Of a stretch of DNA of 18,713 nt, positions 1 to 5,659 are shown piece by piece. The notes beneath the pieces were generated by a model. The model saw only the letters and a program-made list of their open reading frames with translations, ran no database searches and was not told the DNA's origin. The translations under genes and the position numbers were made by a program. How positions within the stretch are numbered: the stretch's first letter is position 1; the number at the start of each line of letters is the position of its first letter. The DNA is from JAFIEN01 sp051859505 (GTDB lineage: Bacteria > Pseudomonadota > Alphaproteobacteria > Rhodobacterales > Rhodobacteraceae), in NCBI GenBank assembly GCA_051859505.1, contig JBHYFN010000063.1, forward strand, positions 1 through 18,713. The letters run 5' to 3'.

Positions 1-579
1 GACCGCCTCGACGAAGCGAAAGACCTTCTGCGTCTCGGTCAGCGAGAGTGCGGTGGTGGGTTCGTCCAGCACGATCACATCGGCCTTGTTGTAGAGCGCG
101 CGCGCAATGGCCACGCCCTGCCGTTCCCCGCCCGACAGGTGGCCGACGGTCGATTCCGGGTTGAACACCTTGGAGGTGAAGCCGATCTCGCGCATCAGGC
201 GGTTGGCCTCGTCGATCTGCTGCTGAACCTTGAGCAGGCCGATCCCGTTGGTGATCTCGCGCCCCATGAAGATGTTGGTCACGATGGAATGCTGCGGCGC
301 AAGGGCACGGTCCTGGAACACCGTCTCGATCCCGGCGTTGCGGGCCGCCATCGGCGTCCAGGGGCTGACCTTCTGGCCGCGCACGATGATGTCGCCCTCG
401 TCGGGGTCGTGCACGCCGGCCAGCGTCTTGACCAGCGTCGACTTGCCCGCGCCATTGTCGCCCAGAAGGCCCAGAACCTCGCCCTGCCGCACCGTCATCG
501 ACACGCCCGAAAGCGCCTCGACGCTGCCGAAGCGCTTGACGATATTGCGCATTTCCACGATCGGCTGCTTCGCCGTCAT
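1..579 (-). CDS. Sugar ABC transporter ATP-binding protein (CUT2, FrcA-like), 3' end outside window
   Basis: ATPase subunit that would power import of a monosaccharide or small glycoside at the inner membrane. The first 193 residues are visible and the gene runs off the left edge. Seen: Walker A GDNGAGKST at residues 40-48, signature LSGGERQ at about 148-154, and Walker B VIVLDEPTTAL at about 168-178. The GDNGAGKST variant and the probable short, single-domain form recall FrcA-type ATPases of alphaproteobacteria; this is inference, because the C-terminus is missing. The ATG at 577-579 has a GGGAGG ribosome binding site just upstream. The gene follows the binding-protein gene by 64 nt on the same strand, so the two are probably one transcript, with a permease expected beyond the edge. 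The residue after LSGGERQ is Gly rather than the common Arg (QQR), a mild deviation. Confidence 0.93.
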   Translation of the reverse strand, partial: MTAKQPIVEMRNIVKRFGSVEALSGVSMTVRQGEVLGLLGDNGAGKSTLVKTLAGVHDPDEGDIIVRGQKVSPWTPMAARNAGIETVFQDRALAPQHSIVTNIFMGREITNGIGLLKVQQQIDEANRLMREIGFTSKVFNPESTVGHLSGGERQGVAIARALYNKADVIVLDEPTTALSLTETQKVFRFVEAV

Positions 580-607
580 GCCCGCCTCCCTGTTGTCGAG
601 AATGGGT

Positions 608-637
608 CGGGGCGCGGCACCGAGGCACCGCCCCCCG
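608..637 (-). promoter_or_regulatory. Hairpin between binding-protein and ATPase genes
   Basis: An imperfect inverted repeat: arms 608-617 and 628-637 pair over 10 positions with one C/C mismatch (613/632) and a 10-nt loop. It begins 6 nt after the stop of the binding-protein gene. There is no T-tract, so it is more likely an mRNA-stabilising or attenuating structure than a full terminator. Such hairpins are known in periplasmic-binding-protein operons, where the first gene is expressed in excess. Confidence 0.55.
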
Positions 638-643
638 CACCGC

Positions 644-1627
644 CTAGCGGATGCCTTCCTGCGCCAGCGGCACGACATCCATGTAGTTGTCGGCCGTGAC
701 GAAGCCCGCGCCGGTATCCACGTTCAGCGGCCCCATCTGGTAGACGATCTGCTGGCACAGCGACAGCACCGGCATGTAGCCCTGCAGGTAAGGCTGCTGG
801 TCCGAAGTCACCAGGACATAGCCCTGCTCGAACGCGGCCATCACGCCCTGCCCAAGGTCGAAGCCCACGCCGATGATCTCGTCGGGTTCCTTGCCGATGG
901 ACTGCATGAAGACCGGCGCCGCCGACAGCCAGGGCCCGCCCGGATAGCCGATCAGCTTGACCTCGGGGTTGGACAGAAGCGTCGCTGTCAGGGTGGGCAG
1001 CTGGATCATCTGGTCGGCCGAGGCGCCCTCGGCCTCCTGCAGCTTGATCACCTCGATCCCGGCCTCTTCCAGCACCTCGACCAGGCCCAGCTCGCGCATG
1101 GCGCGGTTCTCGCTTTCCCAGCGGCTCATCACGATGGCCTTGTCGCCGGGGCCGATCTGGTCACCCGCGATGCGCAGCGTCTCGACACCCAGGGCACGGC
1201 CCTGATCGTAAAGCTGCGCGCCCACATAGCCCGACCCGAAACGGGCGCGCACTTCGGGCACGTCCACGTTCATGTACATCATCTTGATACCGGCTGCATC
1301 GGCCTGTTCGGCCAGCGGCATCAGGGCGGCATCCCCCGGATGGCCCATCATCGCGATGCCGTCGGGGGCCTGGCCGATCATGTCGCGCAGCTGCGTGACC
1401 ATCAGCTCGAAGTTCCAGTCGGAATAGATGATGTTGACATTCGCGCCGGTATCCTCGGCCGCCTGCCGCGCGCCCCGGTCGATGATCGAGTTGAAGGCCC
1501 CGCCCGCAGGCCCGCCCGAAAACAGCGTGATGTCCACGCCCTCGCACCAGCCGTCGGCCAGCGCGGCCCCGGTGGTCAGGGCAAGCGCCGCTGCGCCGCC
1601 CAGAAGCGTCGTTCTGATTCCTCGCAT
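644..1627 (-). CDS. Sugar ABC transporter periplasmic substrate-binding protein (Peripla_BP_4, CUT2 type)
   Basis: Periplasmic receptor (327 aa) of the transporter whose ATPase follows. The N-terminal 24 residues form a signal peptide (MRGIRTT, a hydrophobic Ala/Leu core, probable cleavage after ALA before DGWCEG). The rest fits a two-lobed type I periplasmic binding fold. The ATG at 1625-1627 is chosen because an AGGGAGGA ribosome binding site lies about 5 nt upstream; the longer reading frame would begin before the signal peptide. The mature protein has only two cysteines (C28 and C291). Both are conserved in the paralogous binding protein at 17554-18555, suggesting a disulfide. The proteins share the WCEG start, a GGP-x-GG motif, the DQQPYLQGY segment and a C-terminus ending in EIR or GIR. 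Ligand unknown; a sugar is inferred from family and neighbours. Confidence 0.93.
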   Translation of the reverse strand: MRGIRTTLLGGAAALALTTGAALADGWCEGVDITLFSGGPAGGAFNSIIDRGARQAAEDTGANVNIIYSDWNFELMVTQLRDMIGQAPDGIAMMGHPGDAALMPLAEQADAAGIKMMYMNVDVPEVRARFGSGYVGAQLYDQGRALGVETLRIAGDQIGPGDKAIVMSRWESENRAMRELGLVEVLEEAGIEVIKLQEAEGASADQMIQLPTLTATLLSNPEVKLIGYPGGPWLSAAPVFMQSIGKEPDEIIGVGFDLGQGVMAAFEQGYVLVTSDQQPYLQGYMPVLSLCQQIVYQMGPLNVDTGAGFVTADNYMDVVPLAQEGIR

Positions 1628-1689
1628 ATCGTCCTCCCTTGTCGCGCGAGCACTGATTGCCACGCGCTTCCCGTTCGGCGGGTTTCCAA

Positions 1690-1697
1690 AAACGTTT
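1690..1697. promoter_or_regulatory. Putative LacI-family operator (binding-protein side)
   Basis: The core AAACGTTT is a perfect 8-bp palindrome fitting the LacI-family pattern AANCGNTT with central CG. It lies about 15 bp downstream of the proposed -10 of the leftward promoter, where a bound repressor would block transcription. The probable ligand is the LacI protein encoded just to the right. Confidence 0.5.
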
Positions 1698-1711
1698 CCG
1701 CCCTGCTTGCG

Positions 1712-1741
1712 ATAGTCATCGGGTAACTTCGCGCAAGTCAA
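1712..1741 (-). promoter_or_regulatory. Putative sigma-70 promoter for the leftward CUT2 operon
   Basis: Reading leftward, TTGACT (1741-1736) is followed after 17-18 nt by TGACTA/GACTAT (about 1718-1712). The spacing is right, the -35 is good and the -10 is moderate. It sits in the divergent intergenic region, with an operator core just downstream. Confidence 0.4.
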
Positions 1742-1803
1742 GCCCGAAATCGGCGAAATCGGGACGCAGGACTGCTTGAACCAAGAGTCACTTGACGAAA
1801 CTA

Positions 1804-1817
1804 CAAAAACGATTTTG
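1804..1817. promoter_or_regulatory. Putative LacI-family operator (regulator side)
   Basis: CAAAAACGATTTTG is an inverted repeat, CAAAA-N-CG-N-TTTTG, paired at every position except the N pair beside the central CG. It fits the LacI-family consensus. It lies 28 bp upstream of the proposed GTG start of the lacI-type gene, consistent with autoregulation. The 12-bp core AAAACGATTTTG recurs at 17370-17381, upstream of the other CUT2 binding-protein gene. Confidence 0.6.
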
Positions 1818-1844
1818 ACTTCGCTTCAGGGGAGGTGTCGACCA

Positions 1845-2900
1845 GTGGATGAAGGCGCAGAGCGGTTGCAGGGGATAAGGGCGGTCGCTCGCGAGGCGGG
1901 CGTCTCGACCTCGACCGTCAGCCGCGCCCTGAACGGCTATACCGATGTCAGTGCAGAAACCCGCGCCCGGATCGTCTCGGTGGCCGAAGCGCTGGGCTAT
2001 CGCCCGTCGCATGCAGCTGCAACGCTGCGCCGCAACGCGACCCGAACAGTCACCTTCATGGTCTCGAAACCCTGGACCAAGTTCGTCGACCCCTATTTCC
2101 TCGGCGTGCTCGACGGGCTCGAGATGGCGCTCTCGGCTAAGGGCTATGACCTGCAGGTGACGCTGGCGCGCGAATTCGACCGCGAGCTTGACACGATCCG
2201 CCGCATCGTCGCCTCGGGCCGGTCCGACGGGGTGATCTTCGGCCGCACCCGGCCCAGCGACGAACGGATCGACTGGCTCAAGGCCGAGGGCGTGCCGTTC
2301 CTCACCGTCGGCCGCGACGCTCTGGGCGATCACGACTGGATCGACCGCGATCAGGCGGCTATCGGGCGGCAGGCGGTGGAACGGCTGCTGTCGCTTGGTC
2401 ACAGGCGGATCGCCCTTCTTTCGGCGCCGCTGCGCTATACCTACGCGACGCTCACCCGCGACGGCTATCTTTCCCGGCTGGCCGAGGCGGGGATCGATCC
2501 CGACCCGGCGCTGCAGGTGGAATGCTATCTCTCGCATTCCACCGGGGCCGAGGCGGTGGGCCATCTCTTCTCGACCGGGGCCGATCCCACGGCGCTTGTC
2601 TGCGGCAACGACATGATCGCCATGTCGGCGATGGAGGGGCTGCGCGGGCTCGGCCTTGCGCCGGGGCGCGACGTGGCGGTGATCGGCTCGGACGACATGC
2701 CGCAAGCCTCGCTCATCACCCCGGCGCTCACCACCTTCGGCCAGAACCTCGAGGCGATGGGCCTGCGCCTTGGCCGGATGATGCTGATGAAGCTCGACGG
2801 CCAGCCCGGCCCCTTCCGCGAGATCGTGGAAAGCCGCCTGATCGTGCGCGAAAGCGATTGCCCGGTCCCTTCGGGCACCGAAGCCCGGACCTGGGCCTGA
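1845..2900 (+). CDS. LacI-family transcriptional regulator
   Basis: DNA-binding repressor (351 aa) expected to sense a sugar. The N-terminal helix-turn-helix (about residues 10-60, AVAREAGVSTSTVSRALNG) and the hinge segment AATLRRNAT, with the leucine that typically intercalates at a central CpG, precede a periplasmic-binding-like effector domain (about 65-340). The GTG at 1845 is preferred over the TTG at 1776. A strong GGGGAGG lies 9 nt upstream of it, the length then fits the family, and the longer start would read through the putative operator. It is divergent from the CUT2 genes on the left. The stop lies only 5 nt before the GMC dehydrogenase ATG, so the regulator is probably co-transcribed with the enzyme. 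Targets are inferred: operators at 1690-1697 and 1804-1817, and possibly 17368-17381. Confidence 0.92.
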   Translation: MDEGAERLQGIRAVAREAGVSTSTVSRALNGYTDVSAETRARIVSVAEALGYRPSHAAATLRRNATRTVTFMVSKPWTKFVDPYFLGVLDGLEMALSAKGYDLQVTLAREFDRELDTIRRIVASGRSDGVIFGRTRPSDERIDWLKAEGVPFLTVGRDALGDHDWIDRDQAAIGRQAVERLLSLGHRRIALLSAPLRYTYATLTRDGYLSRLAEAGIDPDPALQVECYLSHSTGAEAVGHLFSTGADPTALVCGNDMIAMSAMEGLRGLGLAPGRDVAVIGSDDMPQASLITPALTTFGQNLEAMGLRLGRMMLMKLDGQPGPFREIVESRLIVRESDCPVPSGTEARTWA

Positions 2901-2905
2901 GCCGC

Positions 2906-4495
2906 ATGACCGACCTCTGCGCAGATGCCGTGATCGTGGGCGCCGGCCCCTCCGGCGCGGTCGCGGCGCTGGAACTGGCACGCGCGGGCATGTCGGTCGT
3001 GGTGCTGGAACAGGGCGGCTGGGTCGCGGCGGAAGAATTCGACGGCGCGCGCCCCGAATGGGAACTGACCCAGCTCACCAGATGGCACCCCAACCCCAAC
3101 ACCCGCGACCGCCCCGAGGATTACCCGATCGACACCGCGACCTCGGACGTGAACCCCTTGATGTTCGCGGGCGTGGGTGGGGCGGCGCTGATCTATGGCG
3201 CGCACTGGATGCGCTTCCTGCCGTCCGACTTCCGCGTCCGCACGCACGACGGCGTGGCCCGCGACTGGCCCTTCACCTATGGCGACCTCGCGCCCTTCTA
3301 TGCCTATGTCGAGGATCAGATGGGCGTCTCGGGCGAAAGCGGCAACCCCGCCTATCCCGACGGCGCGCCCTGCCCACTGCCACCCCTGCCGATGGGTCGC
3401 GTCGGGCGCAAGGCGGCCGAAGGGATGGACAGGCTCGGCTGGCACTGGTGGCCCGGCACCAATGCCATCCCCTCGCGCCCCTGGCGGGGCCTGCAGCCTT
3501 GCGTGCTGCGCGGCACCTGCGGCACGGGCTGTTCCGACGGCGCCAAGGCCACGCCCGACCGCACCCACTGGCCCGAGGCGATCCGCGCCGGCCTCCGCCT
3601 GATCACCGGCGCGCGGGTCGCCCAGGTCACGACCGACGGCCGCGGCCGCGCCACCGGCGCCGAATGGATCGACCGGCAGGGACAGCGCCACCACGCCAGG
3701 GCCCCCGTGACCATCCTCTGCGCCAACGGCATCGGCACTCCCCGCCTGCTCCTCATGTCGGGCCTCGCCGCCCGCTCGGGCCTCGTCGGGCGCAACCTGA
3801 TGACCCATCCCTTCGCCACGGTGACCGGCGTGTTCGACGACTGGCTCGAAAGCTGGGTCGGCCCGGCGGGCCAGATCCTGACCAGCCTGCAATTCTACGA
3901 ATCCGACCCCGCCCGCGGCTTCCTGCGGGGGGCAAAATGGAACTGCATGGCCGCAGGCGGCCCGCAAAGCTTCCGCGCGGGCTATGGCAACGGACCGCTC
4001 ACCGATGCCTGGGGCGCCAATTTCCACGCCCGCACCCGCAAGAGCTTCGGCCGCAGCTTCGAATGGGGCATCATCGGCGAGGACCTGCCCGACCCCGACA
4101 ACCGCGTCCTCCTCTCCGACAGCCTGACCGACAGCGACGGCCTGCCCGCCCCCCGGATCGACTACCGCGTCTCGGAAAACACCCGCCGCCTGCTCGATTT
4201 TCACATCGCCCGCGCGCGCGAGGCGATGGAGGCCTCCGGAGCCGTGGAAATCACCGAGACCTCGCTGATCCGCGACTGCGGCTGGCACCTCATGGGCACC
4301 GCCGTCATGGGCGATGATCCCGAAACCAGCGTCACGGACGAATACGGCGCCGTCCATGACGTGCCGGGCCTCTGGATCATGGACGGGTCCACCTTCCCCA
4401 CCTCCTCGGGCATGAACCCCACCGCCACGATCATGGCCGTCGCCGCCCGATCCATCCTCAACCTGATCGAAACCCGCGCCGGGATCGCCGCATGA
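2906..4495 (+). CDS. GMC-family FAD-dependent oxidoreductase (gluconate/glycoside dehydrogenase-like large subunit)
   Basis: Flavoprotein (529 aa) likely to oxidise a sugar or glycoside hydroxyl. Seen: N-terminal FAD Rossmann motif GAGPSG at residues 12-17 with Glu35 at the end of the second strand; a substrate-domain middle; and the GMC C-terminal motifs GWHLMGT (His461) and GMNPTAT (Asn504), the expected catalytic His/Asn pair. Cys199, Cys205 and Cys209 form a cluster (PCVLRGTCGTGCSDGAK). Related FAD glucose dehydrogenases carry a 3Fe-4S cluster held by three Cys in this region, so a cluster is possible here, but this is inference. No signal peptide or twin-arginine motif is visible, so a cytoplasmic location is likely. 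It is translationally close to the upstream lacI gene and is followed by a subunit-3-like gene, the usual partner. Substrate unknown; glycoside 3-dehydrogenase is one possibility. Confidence 0.9.
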   Translation: MTDLCADAVIVGAGPSGAVAALELARAGMSVVVLEQGGWVAAEEFDGARPEWELTQLTRWHPNPNTRDRPEDYPIDTATSDVNPLMFAGVGGAALIYGAHWMRFLPSDFRVRTHDGVARDWPFTYGDLAPFYAYVEDQMGVSGESGNPAYPDGAPCPLPPLPMGRVGRKAAEGMDRLGWHWWPGTNAIPSRPWRGLQPCVLRGTCGTGCSDGAKATPDRTHWPEAIRAGLRLITGARVAQVTTDGRGRATGAEWIDRQGQRHHARAPVTILCANGIGTPRLLLMSGLAARSGLVGRNLMTHPFATVTGVFDDWLESWVGPAGQILTSLQFYESDPARGFLRGAKWNCMAAGGPQSFRAGYGNGPLTDAWGANFHARTRKSFGRSFEWGIIGEDLPDPDNRVLLSDSLTDSDGLPAPRIDYRVSENTRRLLDFHIARAREAMEASGAVEITETSLIRDCGWHLMGTAVMGDDPETSVTDEYGAVHDVPGLWIMDGSTFPTSSGMNPTATIMAVAARSILNLIETRAGIAA

Positions 4496-4509
4496 CTCCG
4501 CCCCCTGCT

Positions 4510-4583
4510 TCTTTTGTTTCCAAATATCCCGGGGGGAGGCGCAGCCGGGGGGCAGAGCCCCCCTCCACGCCCGGGTCCCCGAG
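4510..4583 (+). repeat. GC-rich hairpin element resembling a Rhodobacterales intergenic repeat
   Basis: It begins with a T-rich stretch followed by CCAAATATCCC and a G-rich run. It contains a perfect 7-bp stem with a 3-nt loop (GGGGGGC-AGA-GCCCCCC, 4547-4563) and an outer GGAGG/CCTCC pairing (4535-4539 with 4562-4566, overlapping the inner stem by alternative folding). The composition (AAATA-CCCGGGG...GCGCAGCC...GGGGCAGAGCCCC) matches from memory a sequence type found many times between genes in Rhodobacterales genomes; copy number here cannot be checked. It fills nearly the whole gap between the GMC gene and its small-subunit gene. Confidence 0.55.
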
Positions 4584-4985
4584 ATGACTCCCCTGCAGCG
4601 CGCGACCCTTGCTCGCCTCGCCGATCTGATGATCCCGGGCGACGGCACCATGCCCGCGGCCGGTGCAGTCGATGCAGCGGGTCATGGGGCTGACCGGGTC
4701 CTGACCATCGAACCCCGCCACCGCGCGCCACTGCAGCGCTTTCTCGATGCGGCAACCGGAGTGACCCGCCTCACCGCACTCGACCCCCTTGCCCAAGCCG
4801 ATCCGGAGGGGTTCCGGGCCCTCGGGATCGTGCTGGCCAATGCCTATTTCATGCAGCCCGCCGTGCGCGCCGCCATCGGCTATCCGGGGCAGGAGGCGCG
4901 AGATGCCACGGTCGGGCTTTCACCTGCCGATCACGCGCTTCTTGACAGAGCGCGCCAGCGTCCGTTTGCGCGGCGTCCTGTGTGA
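4584..4985 (+). CDS. Gluconate 2-dehydrogenase subunit 3-like small subunit
   Basis: Small partner (133 aa) of the upstream GMC dehydrogenase. Seen: an N-terminal LADLMIPGDGTMPAAG segment (about residues 12-27), a central helical part, and NAYFMQPAVRAAIGYPGQ (about 86-103), all typical of the Gluconate_2-dh3 family. It is shorter than many family members and lacks the twin-arginine signal that exported versions carry, in keeping with the leader-less large subunit. The ATG has no convincing Shine-Dalgarno sequence; the upstream 88 nt is the GC-rich repeat element, which may have replaced the original leader. The C-terminus (ARQRPFARRPV) looks abrupt relative to the family, so a small 3' loss is possible. 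In the family this subunit supports assembly or electron transfer of the dehydrogenase. Confidence 0.75.
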   Translation: MTPLQRATLARLADLMIPGDGTMPAAGAVDAAGHGADRVLTIEPRHRAPLQRFLDAATGVTRLTALDPLAQADPEGFRALGIVLANAYFMQPAVRAAIGYPGQEARDATVGLSPADHALLDRARQRPFARRPV

Positions 4986-5491
4986 GATCAGATCAAGCGG
5001 CAGCATCACTGGCATTTGGCTCCGAGTTGCCACGCTCCTCTGCGCAAGGGTCGTCGGGCATCCGGGAAAGGCGTTTGCAGACGGCCGCGACACCTCGCCC
5101 CGCGCATAACCGTCCCGGCCAGCAGCCTCAGTTGCGCGTTGTGTCGCGGCATGAAGATCTGGTTCAGGAAGACCAGAAGCAGGGACAGTGTCGATTTCAT
5201 CTTGCCGGGCTCTCCCAAAGCCTCCAGAAAAATGCCGCGACGTCAATGTGATGGACCTCGCTGACATTTTGGTACCCCTCTCAGGGAAGGCCAAGAACGC
5301 CGAAGCCGGCAGATGGCCGTCATCAAGCCCCGGCCAGAGGTGTGGACTGGCCTTCCCTGCCCCGCCGATGCAATCAACCGCGGCCCCGCGAGCGCGTTTC
5401 GCTGCCAGTCGCGATTGAACCAGATGACCATCCAAACCATCAGCCGAATCAATTAAAACAATGCATTAGGGGGCGTCGAAGGTTGTCTTTC

Positions 5492-5512
5492 AGGCCCATG
5501 CCCTCCGGGCCT
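5492..5512. repeat. Inverted repeat / hairpin 1 of a cluster
   Basis: AGGCCC (5492-5497) pairs with GGGCCT (5507-5512) across a 9-nt loop. First of four hairpins in about 150 bp. Confidence 0.4.
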
Positions 5513-5529
5513 TCTGTGCCAGCTTGAAC

Positions 5530-5546
5530 GCTGCCGAAAAGGCAGC
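5530..5546. repeat. Inverted repeat / hairpin 2 of a cluster
   Basis: GCTGCC (5530-5535) and GGCAGC (5541-5546) enclose the loop GAAAA, giving a compact and stable stem-loop. Confidence 0.5.
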
Positions 5547-5571
5547 CAAATCATCGAACCGGAAACTCTTC

Positions 5572-5593
5572 GGTGAACCCGGCGCGGTTCACC
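5572..5593. repeat. Inverted repeat / hairpin 3 of a cluster
   Basis: GGTGAACC (5572-5579) and GGTTCACC (5586-5593) form a perfect 8-bp stem around the 6-nt loop CGGCGC. Confidence 0.6.
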
Positions 5594-5595
5594 TT

Positions 5596-5644
5596 GTTCG
5601 ATGGTGCCTCCTTCCATTCCTGCGACAGGATCGCACCATCGAAC
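5596..5644 (-). terminator. Long inverted repeat 3' of the hydrolase operon (transcript-end hairpin)
   Basis: GTTCGATGGTGC (5596-5607) and GCACCATCGAAC (5633-5644) pair perfectly over 12 bp. The 25-nt interior contains a second stem, TCCTG-CGA-CAGGA. It begins 15 nt after the stop codon of the last gene of the minus-strand operon, the expected place for a 3' end structure. There is no U-tract on either side, so an exonuclease block or a Rho-assisted end is more likely than a classical intrinsic terminator. Confidence 0.5.
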
Positions 5645-5659
5645 GGTTGGATCCAGCAG

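Larger units (their letters stand above)
4986..5659. other. 674-bp gene-poor region, possibly with relic sequence
   Basis: It lies between the plus-strand small subunit gene and the convergent minus-strand hydrolase operon. Reading frames exist (for example minus strand 5435-4920, 171 codons), but none has a recognisable family, ribosome binding site or convincing composition, and that frame runs into the 3' end of the small subunit gene. AT content rises around 5440-5465. The stretch 5492-5644 holds four inverted repeats, listed separately. The region could be a degraded mobile element or simply an expanded convergent spacer; I cannot identify a transposase. Confidence 0.5.

Noticed and set aside
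230..1726. Plus-strand 498-codon open frame opposite the left receptor and ATPase genes
   Set aside because: It lies antisense to two well-supported genes, is rich in Arg/His/Pro as expected for a high-GC shadow frame, and has no recognisable domain.
1776..1844. TTG-initiated N-terminal extension of the first LacI regulator
   Set aside because: The GTG at 1845 has an excellent ribosome binding site and gives the normal family length, and the extension would run through the putative operator at 1804-1817.
2525..4651. Minus-strand 708-codon open frame opposite the LacI and GMC genes
   Set aside because: The opposite strand carries clear LacI and GMC motifs with good starts; this frame is low-complexity Gly/Ala/Arg sequence typical of GC-driven open frames.
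4920..5435. Minus-strand 171-codon frame in the gap after the small subunit gene
   Set aside because: It overlaps the 3' end of the small subunit gene, has no ribosome binding site, and no recognisable family or fold signature.
5580..5650. Possible transposon terminal repeat formed by the 12-bp inverted repeat
   Set aside because: Only 25 bp lie between the arms, too short for an insertion sequence, and no target duplication is seen; a transcript-end hairpin is simpler.
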